Program-made: the position numbers and the translations under genes
Notes under the pieces: model-generated
What the model was told of the DNA's origin: nothing
Database searches by the model: none
The model's input: the letters and a program-made list of their open reading frames with translations, nothing else
Shown here: positions 1-8,641 of the stretch, piece after piece
Layout of the letters: each line of letters begins with the position of its first letter
Position numbering within the stretch: position 1 is the stretch's first letter
DNA from: Streptomyces bauhiniae
Lineage (GTDB): Bacteria > Actinomycetota > Actinomycetes > Streptomycetales > Streptomycetaceae
Assembly: GCF_004784475.1 (NCBI RefSeq)
Contig: NZ_SRRT01000002.1
Coordinates: 744,001-808,000 of the forward strand
DNA: 64,000 nucleotides
Direction of reading: 5' to 3'

Positions 1-79
1 GCACGCGGGTCACCCGGCGTCCGGCCAGGTGCTCGGTGAGGAAGTCCTTCAGCGCTTCTACCTCGGGCAGTTCCGGCAT
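1..79 (-). CDS. Fpg/Nei family DNA glycosylase, N-terminal fragment (runs off window)
   Basis: Only the first 26 codons are in the window; the gene continues past base 1. Reading leftward from the ATG at 79-77 gives MPELPEVEALKDFLTEHL. This is the conserved start of formamidopyrimidine-DNA glycosylase/endonuclease VIII enzymes. After Met removal, Pro2 is the Schiff-base nucleophile and Glu3 is catalytic. The family excises oxidised bases and nicks the strand in base-excision repair. The gene lies 42 bp downstream of the SpoIIE-type gene on the same strand. The ribosome site is weak. Fpg cannot be told from Nei because the discriminating domains are outside the window. Confidence 0.85.
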   Translation of the reverse strand, partial: MPELPEVEALKDFLTEHLAGRRVTRV

Positions 80-121
80 GTGTCCAGGGTGCCACCGGCG
101 GGGCGCGGTGACAGGCGGCGG

Positions 122-2197
122 TCAGCCGTCCGGGTTCATCCGGAACTCGCACCACACGGCCTTGCCGCCGCCGCGCGCCTCCACGCCCCAGGCGTCGGCC
201 AGCATGTCGACCAGGAGCAGCCCGCGCCCCGAGACGCCGTCGTCCTGCGGTTCGCGGCGCCGGGGCAGCGCGCTGGAGGAGTCCTCCACCTCGACCCGCA
301 GCCGCCGCTCGCCGCCGGTCAGCAGGCGCAGGGTGACGGTCGCGGAACCCTCGGTGTGCATCAGCGCGTTGGTGATCAGCTCGTCGGCGACGAGTTCGAT
401 CTCGTCGGCCCGCTCCCCGGCGCCCCAGGCCCGCACCTCGGCGCCGATGAGGTGCCGGGCGCGGGTGAGGGCGTCGGGGTCGCCGGGGGCGACGTGCTGG
501 CGGAGGCGGCCGCGCGCTCCGGGCTCCTCGGGCTCCCGGCGGCGCAGCAGGAGCAGGGCGACGTCGTCCTCGCCACCGCGTTCCTCGGCCATCGCGATCA
601 GGCGCCCGGCGAGTTCGCGTACGTCGTCCGGGCCCTCGGCGAAGAGGTCGGCGAGGTCGCGCATGCCGTCGTCCAGGTCGGCGCCGGGCTGTTCGACCAG
701 GCCGTCGGTGCAGAGCAGCAGGGTGTGGCCGGGGTCCAGCTCCAGGGTGGCGACGGGGTACTCCAGGCGGCCGAACTCGGCGGACAGACCGAGCGGGAGC
801 CCGCCCTCCAGGTTCAGGCGCCGGGTGGTGCCGTCGGCGTCCCGGAGCAGGGGGTCGAGGTGGCCGGCGCGGACGACCTGGACGACGCCGGTGGTCAGGT
901 CGGCCTGGGCGTAGAGGCAGGTGGCGAAGCGGTCGGTGTCGAGTTCGTCGAGGAAGACGGAGGCGCGGGCCATCACGGTGGCCGGGGTGTGCCCCTCGGC
1001 GGCGTAGGCGCGCAGCACGATGCGGAGCTGGCCCATGACGGCGGCGGCGTGGGTGTCGTGGCCCTGGACGTCCCCGATGACGGCGCCGACCCGGCCTCCG
1101 GGCAGCGGGATCAGGTCGTACCAGTCGCCGCCGATGTCCCGGCCGAGAGCGGCGGCGCGGTAGCGCACGGCCACGTCGGCGCCCCGGACGCTGGGGATGG
1201 TGCGGGGCAGCATCGCCTGCTGGAGGCCCTGGGCGAGGTCCTTCTCCTGCTCGTACAGCATGGCGCGCTGGAGGCTCTGGGCGATGCTGCTGCCGAGGGC
1301 GACCAGGACCGCGCGTTCCTCGGCGGAGAAGCCGCGCCGGTCGCTGTAGAGCAGGCCCATGGCGCCGAGCGGGCGGGCCTGGGCGATCAGCGGGAGGTAG
1401 GCGGCGGAGGTGATGTGCAGCTCGGTGATGTGCGGCCAGAGGATCGGGTACTCCTCGGCGAACTCCTCCGGCGACTCGATGAAGCGGGGGACGAGGGTGC
1501 GCACGACCTCGCTCATCGGGTAGGGCTCGTCGATCCGGGTGATGCGGGTGCCGGGTACGAAGCTCTCGGTGGGCCCCTCCGCGACCAGCCGGATGCGGCC
1601 GGCCTCCACCAGGCCGATGACGACGCTGGCGGCGCCGAGGTGGCGGATGCCGTGGGTGTCCTTGAGGGCGTCGATGACGTCCTGGACGCTGCGGGCGTGG
1701 GCGAGCGCGGCGGAGACGGCCTCCACGATGCCGGCCTGCTGGCGGAACGCCTCCTCCTGCGCGGTGCGCGGGGCGCGGGCGGGGCTGTCGGCGAGTTCCC
1801 TCGTGGCGTCGCGGACCAGGCCGACGACCCGGCGCGGGCGGCCGGAGCCGTCGCGGCGGATGGCGCCCTGGCTGTGCGCCCAGCGGATGGCGCCGTCGCG
1901 GCGGCGGATGCGGAAGTAGGCGCCGTAGGTCTCGCTGCCGTCCTTGATGGCGCGGGCGACCGCCGCGTCCAGCCGGGCCGCGTCCGGCGGGGGGACCCGG
2001 ACGGCCAGGGAGGTGGCCCGGCCGTCGTATTCCTCGGGGCGCAGGTCGAAGATCTCGTGGGCCCGGGCGTCCATGTGGAACAGGCCCGCGTCCAGGTCCC
2101 AGTCGAAGCTGCCCATGTGGTTGAGCGCCAGGATCGTGTCCGGGGCGGCGGGCCGGTTCTCCGGGAGTGACAGGGCACTCGCACCCCGATCAGCCAT
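122..2197 (-). CDS. PAS-GAF-SpoIIE phosphatase with C-terminal HATPase domain
   Basis: A 691-aa soluble signalling protein. A PAS-like region (about residues 25-120) is followed by a GAF domain (about 160-310). A PP2C/SpoIIE serine phosphatase domain (about 345-550) shows the metal-binding GGDWYD and IGDVQGH motifs, and late residues GGEDDVALLLL complete it. An HATPase_c domain (about 570-690) contains VADELITNALMH and SGRGLLLVD. Proteins of this build usually control anti-sigma/anti-anti-sigma switches, with the HATPase module as serine kinase and the SpoIIE module as phosphatase. The ATG at 2197 is preceded by AAGGTGG. No sigma factor or anti-sigma antagonist gene is adjacent, so the partner is unknown. 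Confidence 0.9.
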   Translation of the reverse strand: MADRGASALSLPENRPAAPDTILALNHMGSFDWDLDAGLFHMDARAHEIFDLRPEEYDGRATSLAVRVPPPDAARLDAAVARAIKDGSETYGAYFRIRRRDGAIRWAHSQGAIRRDGSGRPRRVVGLVRDATRELADSPARAPRTAQEEAFRQQAGIVEAVSAALAHARSVQDVIDALKDTHGIRHLGAASVVIGLVEAGRIRLVAEGPTESFVPGTRITRIDEPYPMSEVVRTLVPRFIESPEEFAEEYPILWPHITELHITSAAYLPLIAQARPLGAMGLLYSDRRGFSAEERAVLVALGSSIAQSLQRAMLYEQEKDLAQGLQQAMLPRTIPSVRGADVAVRYRAAALGRDIGGDWYDLIPLPGGRVGAVIGDVQGHDTHAAAVMGQLRIVLRAYAAEGHTPATVMARASVFLDELDTDRFATCLYAQADLTTGVVQVVRAGHLDPLLRDADGTTRRLNLEGGLPLGLSAEFGRLEYPVATLELDPGHTLLLCTDGLVEQPGADLDDGMRDLADLFAEGPDDVRELAGRLIAMAEERGGEDDVALLLLRRREPEEPGARGRLRQHVAPGDPDALTRARHLIGAEVRAWGAGERADEIELVADELITNALMHTEGSATVTLRLLTGGERRLRVEVEDSSSALPRRREPQDDGVSGRGLLLVDMLADAWGVEARGGGKAVWCEFRMNPDG

Positions 2198-2388
2198 GGG
2201 GCCACCTTGCCAGCAAATGTCCGAATCTTCGAGTGGGGCGTGGCAGGGTGTGCCCGCCCGGCCCGTACGGGTTATGCGGGCCGGGTTATGCGGGCCGGGC
2301 GACGCGGTACACGGAAGACCGGGCGGACGCGACGGGTGGGGAGCGGCCCCGGCCGGGCGGCCGCCGTGGAGGCAGGAGTACGAGCGCG

Positions 2389-3801
2389 ATGGAGTGGTTC
2401 ACCGCCCCCGACTACTGGCTGAGCCGGCTGGTGCTCCAGCGCGGGCTGGCCGCGCTCTATCTGGTGGCGTTCCTGGCGGCGGTACGCCAGTTCCGGCCGC
2501 TGCTGGGCGAGCGCGGGCTGCTGCCCGTACCGCGCTATCTGGCGCGGGTGCCCTTCAAGGAGTCGCCGAGCCTGTTCCACGCGTACTACTCGGACCGTTT
2601 CTTCGCCGGGTGCGCCTGGGCGGGGTGCGCGGTGTCGGCGGCGCTGCTGGCGGGGGCGGACTCCCTGCTGCCGCTGTGGGCCGGGATTCTGCTGTGGCTG
2701 GTGCCGTGGGTGCTGTACCTGTCGATCGTGAACGTGGGGCAGACCTGGTACGCGTTCGGCTGGGAGACCCTGCTGCTGGAGGTCGGCTTCCTCGCGGCGT
2801 TCCTCGGCAACGACGAGGTGGCGCCGCCCGTGGTGGTGCTGTTCCTGCTGCGCTGGGTGCTGTTCCGGGTGGAGTTCGGCGCGGGGCTGATCAAGCTGCG
2901 CGGGGACGCCTGCTGGCGCAAGCTCACCTGTCTGGACTACCACCACGAGACCCAGCCGATGCCGGGCCCGCTGAGCTGGTTCTTCCACCATCTGCCGAAG
3001 CCCCTGCACCGGGTGGAGGTGGCCGCCAACCATGTCACCCAACTCGTCCTCCCGGTGCTGCTGTTCACCCCCCAGCCGATCGCCTCGGCAGCCGCCGCGC
3101 TGATGATCGTGACCCAGCTCTGGCTGGTCCTCTCCGGGAACTTCTCCTGGCTGAACTGGATCACCATCGTCCTCGCCCTGTCCGCGCTCCGGCTCCCCAC
3201 CGACGCGCCCGCCGCGCCCGCCGCGCCCCTCTGGTACGAGGTGCTGGTGCTCGCGGTCGGCGTGGTCCTGCTGGCGCTCAGCTCCCGCCCGGTGCTCAAC
3301 ATGGTCTCCCGGCGCCAGGTGATGAACCGCTCCTTCGACCCGCTGCGCCTGGTCAACACCTACGGCGCGTTCGGCAGCGTCAGCCGGCACCGCTACGAGG
3401 TGGTGATCGAGGGCACCGACGACGAGCGCCCGAGCGAGGACGGCGACTGGCGGGAGTACGAGTTCCACGGCAAACCCGGCGATCCCCGGCGCTGGCCGCG
3501 CCAGTTCGCGCCCTACCATCTGCGGCTGGACTGGCTGATGTGGTTCGCCGCGCTGTCGCCCGCGTACGCCGGGGACTGGTTCGGCAGGCTGGTGGAGAAG
3601 CTGCTGGAGGACGACCGCGACACCCTGCGCCTGCTGCGCCGCTCCCCCTTCCCGCCCGGCGCCCCGCCCCGCTTCGTCCGGGCCCGCCTCTTCCGCTACC
3701 GCTTCACCACCTGGCGCGAGCTGCGCGAGACGGGCGCCTGCTGGGAACGCACCTACGTACGGGACTTCCTGCGCCCGACCCGGCTCAGCGGCACCCGGTG
3801 A
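2389..3801 (+). CDS. Lipase maturation factor family membrane protein
   Basis: A 470-aa integral membrane protein starting MEWFTAPDYWLSRLVLQRG. Its length, N-terminal signature and multiple hydrophobic segments match the bacterial lipase maturation factor (LMF1-like) family. Diagnostic stretches include FGWETLLLEVGFLA, a KLRGDACW segment and the C-terminal DWLMWFAALSPAY region. Vertebrate LMF1 helps lipases fold in the ER; the bacterial role is unproven. The ATG at 2389 is chosen over upstream in-frame starts because GGAGGCAGGA sits just before it and homology begins there. It is divergent from the SpoIIE gene and stands alone ahead of the amidase. Confidence 0.85.
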   Translation: MEWFTAPDYWLSRLVLQRGLAALYLVAFLAAVRQFRPLLGERGLLPVPRYLARVPFKESPSLFHAYYSDRFFAGCAWAGCAVSAALLAGADSLLPLWAGILLWLVPWVLYLSIVNVGQTWYAFGWETLLLEVGFLAAFLGNDEVAPPVVVLFLLRWVLFRVEFGAGLIKLRGDACWRKLTCLDYHHETQPMPGPLSWFFHHLPKPLHRVEVAANHVTQLVLPVLLFTPQPIASAAAALMIVTQLWLVLSGNFSWLNWITIVLALSALRLPTDAPAAPAAPLWYEVLVLAVGVVLLALSSRPVLNMVSRRQVMNRSFDPLRLVNTYGAFGSVSRHRYEVVIEGTDDERPSEDGDWREYEFHGKPGDPRRWPRQFAPYHLRLDWLMWFAALSPAYAGDWFGRLVEKLLEDDRDTLRLLRRSPFPPGAPPRFVRARLFRYRFTTWRELRETGACWERTYVRDFLRPTRLSGTR

Positions 3802-3889
3802 ACCGCCCCCTCTCGACGCCGGGCGCGGGAGCGGGCACAGTGCTGCCGTGCGCGCCGTCCGCGCGCCTTTGAGTCCCCGAGGAGTGCAC

Positions 3890-5248
3890 GTGAGTTCGTG
3901 GGTCGGCCGTACGGCCGCCGAGATCGCCGCCGCCGTCCGCGAGAAGCGGGTCACCCCCAGGGAGGTGGTGGCGGAGCATCTGGCGCGGATCGCGGAGCTG
4001 GACGGGCGGGTCGGCGCCTTCCGCACCGTGCGCGACGAAGCGGCCCTGGCGGAGGCGGACGAGGTCGGCGTCCGCCCGGACCTGGCCGAACTCCCCCTGG
4101 CGGGCGTGCCGGTGGCGGTCAAGGACAACCTCGGCGTACGCGGCGAGTCCACCCGCAACGGCTCCGCCGCGACCCCGGACACCCCGGCCGCCGAGGACCA
4201 TGTGACGGTGGCCCGGCTGCGCGCGGCGGGTGCGGTGGTGGTCGGTCTGACCAACGTGCCCGAGCTGTGCGTGTTCGGCACCACCGAGGGCGTGTACGGC
4301 ACGGCCCGCAGCCCGTGGGACCTCACCCGCACGGCGGGCGGTTCCTCCGGGGGCAGCGCGGCGGCGGTCGCGGCCGGCCTGGTCCCGCTGGCGCTCGGCA
4401 ACGACGGCATGGGCTCGCTGCGCATCCCGGCGGCCGCCTGCGGCCTGGTGACGCTGAAGCCGGGCCACGGCGTGGTCCCGGCCGACATCGGGCACGGCGA
4501 CTGGTTCGGCATGTCGGAGAACGGCCCGCTGGCCACCACCGTCGAGGACCTGCGCCTGATGCTCGCCGTCCTCGCGGAGACCGCGTTCCCGGCGCCGGGA
4601 GAGCGCACGCCCCGCCGTATCGCGGCCGCCGTACGCAGCCCGCTGGCCGGAGTCACGGTGAGCGAGCCGTTCCGCACGGCGGTCCGGGAGGCGGCGGGCC
4701 TGCTGAACGGCGCCGGGCACACCGTACGGCGGGCCGAGCCGCCCTACCCGCTCGACCTCGGCCTGACCGCGCTGCGCCACTGGACGGCCGGTACGGCGGT
4801 GGACTCGGCCGAGCTGGACCCGGCCCGCCTCGCCCCCCGCACCCGTACGCACGCGGCCATCGGCCGGCGCTTCGTCCGCTCGGTCCGCACCGGCGACGCC
4901 CGCGACCGGCTCCGCGCCCGCCTGCTGCCGTTCCTCACCGAGTACGACGTGCTGCTCACCCCGGCCCTGGCCCGCCGCTCCCCCGCCGCCGCACCCTGGC
5001 ACCAGCGGAGCTGGGCCGCCAACGTGGCCGTGAACACGGCCAGTTCACCCTTCACCCCGGTCTGGAACCTGACCGGCTGGCCCGCGATGTCGGTCCCCTT
5101 CGGCGCCCTGCCGACCGGCGCCCCGGCCGCCGTCCAACTCGTCGGCCGCCCGGGCACGGAGGCGGACCTCCTGGCGGTGGCGGAGGACCTGGAACGCCTG
5201 CGCCCGTGGGCGCGTCTGGCGCCGCTGCACCAAGAAGCCGACCGTTAG
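3890..5248 (+). CDS. Amidase (amidase signature family)
   Basis: A 452-aa cytoplasmic amidase-signature hydrolase. The Ser-cisSer-Lys triad is visible: Lys in VAVKDNLG and the paired serines in the Gly/Ser-rich TAGGSSGGSAAAVAAG segment. Family members hydrolyse amide bonds (aliphatic or aryl amides, Gln-tRNA amidation), but the substrate cannot be read from sequence. There is no gatB or gatC nearby, so it is not the tRNA amidotransferase subunit. The GTG at 3890 is chosen because GGAG lies five bases upstream; longer in-frame starts lack a ribosome site. The stop TAG is followed by a drop in GC content. Confidence 0.88.
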   Translation: MSSWVGRTAAEIAAAVREKRVTPREVVAEHLARIAELDGRVGAFRTVRDEAALAEADEVGVRPDLAELPLAGVPVAVKDNLGVRGESTRNGSAATPDTPAAEDHVTVARLRAAGAVVVGLTNVPELCVFGTTEGVYGTARSPWDLTRTAGGSSGGSAAAVAAGLVPLALGNDGMGSLRIPAAACGLVTLKPGHGVVPADIGHGDWFGMSENGPLATTVEDLRLMLAVLAETAFPAPGERTPRRIAAAVRSPLAGVTVSEPFRTAVREAAGLLNGAGHTVRRAEPPYPLDLGLTALRHWTAGTAVDSAELDPARLAPRTRTHAAIGRRFVRSVRTGDARDRLRARLLPFLTEYDVLLTPALARRSPAAAPWHQRSWAANVAVNTASSPFTPVWNLTGWPAMSVPFGALPTGAPAAVQLVGRPGTEADLLAVAEDLERLRPWARLAPLHQEADR

Positions 5249-5391
5249 GCAAGTACGACTTGGCGAGTCACCGTTAGCCGATGTGCGCGGTTCAGATTGT
5301 GGACGGTGCGGCACTCACGGCCTTGGCGTGCAGCCAACCATTCGCTCACCCACTACCACCGGGCGGTTGCTGACTCACAAGCCACTCCTAC

Positions 5392-5422
5392 TTGACAGTT
5401 GGCAGTGGCCGCGATCTATACC
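5392..5422 (+). promoter_or_regulatory. Candidate vegetative promoter for the XRE regulator
   Basis: TTGACA at 5392-5397 is a perfect -35 hexamer. It is followed 18-19 bases later by CTATAC/TATACC at 5416-5422, a reasonable -10. It lies about 115 bp ahead of the regulator start at 5538, in a stretch poorer in GC than its neighbours. The long spacer is the weak point. Confidence 0.45.
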
Positions 5423-5537
5423 CTGCCGAGCAGCTCCAGAGGTGAGTTTCCTCGATTTCGTCTCCTGAAAATGCGGTAGCAGGCACTATGTGCGCCAGGA
5501 GGGCGTCACACTTAGTCCAAGGCTTCAAGGAGCGCGG

Positions 5538-6470
5538 GTGGCCGAGCAGTTGCCAAGCGCCGCAGAACCTGACGACGGTAGCGGCCAGAAGACAAAGCGT
5601 AAAGGGACGGTGCGCTACCTTCAGGATGAGCCAGCTCCTCGCGCGGCGCGCATGGTACTCGGCAGCGCTCTGCGCCGTTGCCGGGAGGCAGTCGGCTTGA
5701 GCCTGGGAGAGGCGGCGGCGCGGCTTGGGGGCTCAGCCTCAAAGGTGAGTCGGATCGAATCAGGCTTGTTTTCCCCGAAGCACCAGGATCTGCCGAAATT
5801 CTTCGCACTGTACAAGATCACAGATACTACAGAACAGACGCAGTTACGCGATTTGGTCTCGGACGCCCAACGATCCCCCTGGTGGCAACCCTGGTCGACG
5901 GTCACTCCAAAATACCTGCAAGCAGTCGTAAGCTTCGAAGATATGGCCACCCGCATCAGGTCCTACGAACCCATTTACCTGCATGGCTTGCTACAAACTC
6001 CCGAGTACACCCGCGCGCTGGTGGAGCGGGGCCGCGGGTCGGCGATCGTCCATGATGAGGTAGTACAGTTCCGCGCTATGCGCCGACAGCGATTCGACGC
6101 AGCGCCGGACAAGAATTTTCTCTGCATCGTTGACGAATCCTCGCTGATGCGTCCTGTCGGATCCGCTGACATCATGCGCAAGCAACTGGAACACTTGGCC
6201 GCGCTGACGTTTCATCCTCGCATTCAGCTTCGCCTCGCCCCCCTGTACGACTACGAAGCATCTGTCGAAATCGGACCAACAACCCTTTTCGATTTTGGGC
6301 GACGTCTCCCAACGATCGCCTTCGCGGAGGGGTACGACGGAGGCCTGTTCATCGAGGACGAGCGGGGAGTGGACATCCGCACGAAGGCGTTCGACCTGCT
6401 AGCCGCCCGTTCATTAGGTCCTCACGCAATGAGACGGCGACTACGACACATGGCCACCCGTTTTCGATGA
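5538..6470 (+). CDS. XRE-family regulator with DUF5753 (Scr1-type antitoxin-like)
   Basis: A 310-aa DNA-binding protein. An N-terminal helix-turn-helix (about residues 40-95; LGSALRRCREAVGLSLGEAA, then KVSRIESG) is followed by the DUF5753 domain. That domain shows the typical IRSYEPIYLHGLLQTPEYTR and RAMRRQRF stretches. Streptomyces has many such regulators, usually followed by a small DUF397 protein. None follows here, so this copy is orphaned or has lost its partner. The GTG at 5538 is preferred because AAGGAG is five bases upstream. Third codon positions are clearly poorer in G+C than in flanking genes, which suggests recent transfer. Confidence 0.87.
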   Translation: MAEQLPSAAEPDDGSGQKTKRKGTVRYLQDEPAPRAARMVLGSALRRCREAVGLSLGEAAARLGGSASKVSRIESGLFSPKHQDLPKFFALYKITDTTEQTQLRDLVSDAQRSPWWQPWSTVTPKYLQAVVSFEDMATRIRSYEPIYLHGLLQTPEYTRALVERGRGSAIVHDEVVQFRAMRRQRFDAAPDKNFLCIVDESSLMRPVGSADIMRKQLEHLAALTFHPRIQLRLAPLYDYEASVEIGPTTLFDFGRRLPTIAFAEGYDGGLFIEDERGVDIRTKAFDLLAARSLGPHAMRRRLRHMATRFR

Positions 6471-7109
6471 TCTCGACCCACCGCGCTCATGACCTTTACA
6501 ACGTCGGCATGGCGAAAGATCGCGCGATCACCGACGGCCCCTCGACTCGGCGTCCGCCGAGTCACTAAGACGCCGGCACCACCCCGATCTAGATCTAGTC
6601 CAGGCTGGCGGACTGCAAGAAATCTGCGACTTCCACCCGGCGCAGCACATCTGAGTCGAAGGCCCCAATGTTCAAATCCGGGGAGTGGTCAATCAAGCGA
6701 CCCCAAGACACTCTTACCGCACACGCACGTCACGCATGACGCAAGTCTCCGCAGGGAGGCTAGTCAGGCCACGGAGATGCGTCAACCCTGCACTAGGGAC
6801 CGCTTACAGGGCGATTCACCATCGGCGACCGACTTTGATCAACTGTGCCAGCTTATCCGCCATTAGCAACCACAGTGCGCTCTCAGGACACAGGAAACCG
6901 TCCAGGTGTGCACATTGTCACCGAACCCCCAGCAGTGGCGGCAATAATGCAATTGCATTTCCAGGCCCTCGCAGACAGGGCTGACGGATGCCGGTGTCAC
7001 CAGTTGAGGTCATGGACTTGCCTGGCCGGTGATTCACCGACAGCACAGGCAGCGCGGTGTTCACGTGGACCCTGCGCGACCGGCGTTCGGCATACATGTC
7101 GAGCGGCAC

Positions 7110-7150
7110 CGGGCCCCGGTGGAGTGCTTGCGGCCTTACACCGGGGCCCG
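7110..7150. repeat. Perfect 12-bp inverted repeat (hairpin) ahead of small ORF
   Basis: CGGGCCCCGGTG at 7110-7121 pairs exactly with CACCGGGGCCCG at 7139-7150, around a 17-nt loop. It lies 28 bp before the start at 7179. It has no T-tract. It could be a terminator, an attenuator for the small ORF, or a recombination remnant. Confidence 0.7.
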
Positions 7151-7178
7151 TTCCCACGACCCCTAGAAGGAAGCCGCG

Positions 7179-7430
7179 ATGATCCCCTCCCCTAGGCCAA
7201 GGCGCCATAAACCGCGCCATGCACGCCAGCGTCGCACTCATCTGATCCGCCCGTGCCCGATCTGCATCATTGAGGCGCTTGAATCTGCCAGCAGGACCGT
7301 CGGACAGTTGCTCTTCACCCACCAGTCGAATCTTTGGATCCACATCGGAGCGAGTACCTGCCTCTTACTGCTGCATGTCACGGGACAGAGGTGCCCCCAC
7401 GCCCCCCATCACTGTGACCCGACCCGCTAG
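7179..7430 (+). CDS. Hypothetical small protein (83 aa), doubtful
   Basis: The ATG has a good ribosome site (AGAAGGAAG, five-base spacer) directly after the hairpin at 7110-7150. The product is basic at its N-terminus, contains a CPIC pair (residues near 26-29) and a short hydrophobic stretch, and matches no family I recognise. Third-position GC is only moderate, which argues either for foreign origin or for not being coding. It is listed because the start context is better than chance. Confidence 0.3.
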   Translation: MIPSPRPRRHKPRHARQRRTHLIRPCPICIIEALESASRTVGQLLFTHQSNLWIHIGASTCLLLLHVTGQRCPHAPHHCDPTR

Positions 7431-7634
7431 GACTACCTCGTAAGCGATTTTGCGCAGCGATGATCCCGACCGCTTGAGGCATGGTCACGGGTGCATCCGG
7501 CGCGGTCAATGCTGCGGCTGGCAGACGACGGCGTCGGCTTGTCTGCTCGTCATTGCGGTCACCTTCGCAGGGGTTGTGCCTCTGTCGGCAGAGCCGCCCG
7601 ATGAGATCCTCCCGATCAGCCGACCAAACGACGC

Positions 7635-8117
7635 CTAGAGCTCCCTGTACATAATGTGCAGCCCCACCCTGCCGTCGCGGGGGTGGTCGAAGGCGTTCGG
7701 GATCGTGCCGAGGATGGTGAAGCCCAGGGAGGTCCAGAGGCGGACGGCGGGGTTGGTCTCTACGACGGCGTTGAAGACCATCGCGCGGTAGCCCCGGGCC
7801 TTCGCCTCGGTGAGGAGGTGCTCGGCGAGCGCCCGGCCGGTGCCCCGTCCGGCCCGGTCGGGGTCGACCATGAAGCCGGCGTTGGCGACGTGCGCGGCGG
7901 GGCCGCCGTAGTTCGGGGTGAGGTAGGCCGAGCCGAGCAGGGTGCCGTCGGCGTCCTCGGCCACGTACACCCGTTTGGCGGGGCTCATCCAGAGGGCGCG
8001 GGCGGCTTCCTCGGGGGTGCCGGGGTCCCAGGTGTAGGTGTCACCGGCGGCGACGATGCGGTGCCAGACGGGCCAGATCCGGGGCCAGTCACCGGCCCCG
8101 GCTTCTCTGATCAGCAT
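7635..8117 (-). CDS. GNAT family N-acetyltransferase
   Basis: A 160-aa cytoplasmic acetyltransferase. Residues MLIREAGAGDWPRIWPVWHR open the fold, and acetyl-CoA motif A appears as DPDRAGRGTGRALAEHLL. The late AVRLWTSLGFTILGTIPNAF stretch is typical of the phosphinothricin-acetyltransferase-like subgroup. The acceptor is unknown. The ATG at 8117 is where homology starts; longer in-frame starts run into unlikely sequence. It is 53 bp downstream of the 57-aa gene on the same strand and may be cotranscribed with it. Confidence 0.88.
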   Translation of the reverse strand: MLIREAGAGDWPRIWPVWHRIVAAGDTYTWDPGTPEEAARALWMSPAKRVYVAEDADGTLLGSAYLTPNYGGPAAHVANAGFMVDPDRAGRGTGRALAEHLLTEAKARGYRAMVFNAVVETNPAVRLWTSLGFTILGTIPNAFDHPRDGRVGLHIMYREL

Positions 8118-8170
8118 GGGCGCGAGTCTGTCACGCCCATGCGCCCGACAATCGCGGGGTACGGAAGGGG

Positions 8171-8344
8171 TCAGTCCACGCTGGGCAGGATGTGGGGCTC
8201 GGCGAGGTCGTCCTCGTAGCCCGCCAGGCGGATCGGGGCGGAGCGAGCCCACACGTCCAGGCTGCCGAGTTCTCCGGGCCTGCGGCGGGAACGCTCCGTG
8301 CGTTCGTCGGGGCCCTGTTCGCTGGTCGTCTTCTCCGGTGTCAC
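8171..8344 (-). CDS. Small conserved-looking hypothetical protein (57 aa)
   Basis: The GTG at 8344 has a strong AAGGAG ribosome site six bases upstream. The product has a charged, disordered N-terminal half (TPEKTTSEQGPDERTERSRR). A more structured C-terminal half follows with a distinctive SLDVWARSAPIRLAGYEDD stretch and a PHILPSVD end. It has no Cys, no signal sequence and no membrane segment. I do not recognise a function. The contrast between a variable-looking head and a defined tail resembles short regulatory or precursor-type peptides, but there is no modifying enzyme next to it other than the GNAT enzyme downstream. Confidence 0.6.
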   Translation of the reverse strand: MTPEKTTSEQGPDERTERSRRRPGELGSLDVWARSAPIRLAGYEDDLAEPHILPSVD

Positions 8345-8580
8345 CGCGCACTCCTTATGTGTCGGATCACCCTGGGGGGCGTCCCGGACCTCCAGATTAA
8401 CCAAATGAGCGGACCCGCGCTCGATAGGGAGTGCAAACAAGACGTAACTTCCGGCCGCCCGCCGCCCCCTCAATCCCCCTTAATATGGGGCCGTTTACCG
8501 CAAAGCGCATCCGCTGCGGGGGCCGCCGGTTCACTCACTCGGCCCAGTCATGCGTCTGCCCGGCCGATGCCCCGTCATAC

Positions 8581-8620
8581 GACGGCGCGGCACCGGACCG
8601 AGGTCCGATGCCGCGCCGTC
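8581..8620 (-). terminator. Stem-loop terminator of the SDR gene
   Basis: GACGGCGCGGCACCGGAC at 8581-8598 pairs with 8603-8620 at 17 of 18 positions around a 4-nt loop. It lies 21 bp past the SDR stop codon. There is no U-tract, as usual for Streptomyces. Confidence 0.8.
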
Positions 8621-8641
8621 AGGTACGGGAGGGCGGTCGCG

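Larger units (their letters stand above)
6471..7634. other. Low-coding, lower-GC gap between XRE regulator and GNAT gene
   Basis: About 1.16 kb without a convincing gene. Open frames here have weak third-position GC bias, and no frame matches a family I know. Contents seen: a 13-bp palindrome CGGTGATTCACCG at 7027-7039, a 12-bp perfect hairpin at 7110-7150, and one small ORF with a good ribosome site at 7179. TTCAAATCC near 6681 resembles a tRNA T-loop but its stem does not pair. Together with the low-GC regulator upstream, this looks like the remains of an inserted segment (inference). Confidence 0.5.

Noticed and set aside
29..2170. Long plus-strand open frame opposite the first SpoIIE gene
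   Set aside because: Low-complexity Gly/Ala/Val product with no domain, an antisense shadow typical of high-GC DNA. The same applies to other long antisense frames in the window.
6676..6695. TTCAAATCC resembling a tRNA T-loop, possible attachment site
   Set aside because: The flanking bases do not form a five-pair T-stem and no acceptor, D or anticodon arm is found upstream.
6845..7195. 116-aa plus-strand ORF in the low-GC gap
   Set aside because: No ribosome site, no family resemblance, and it runs through the hairpin and into the start of the small ORF at 7179.
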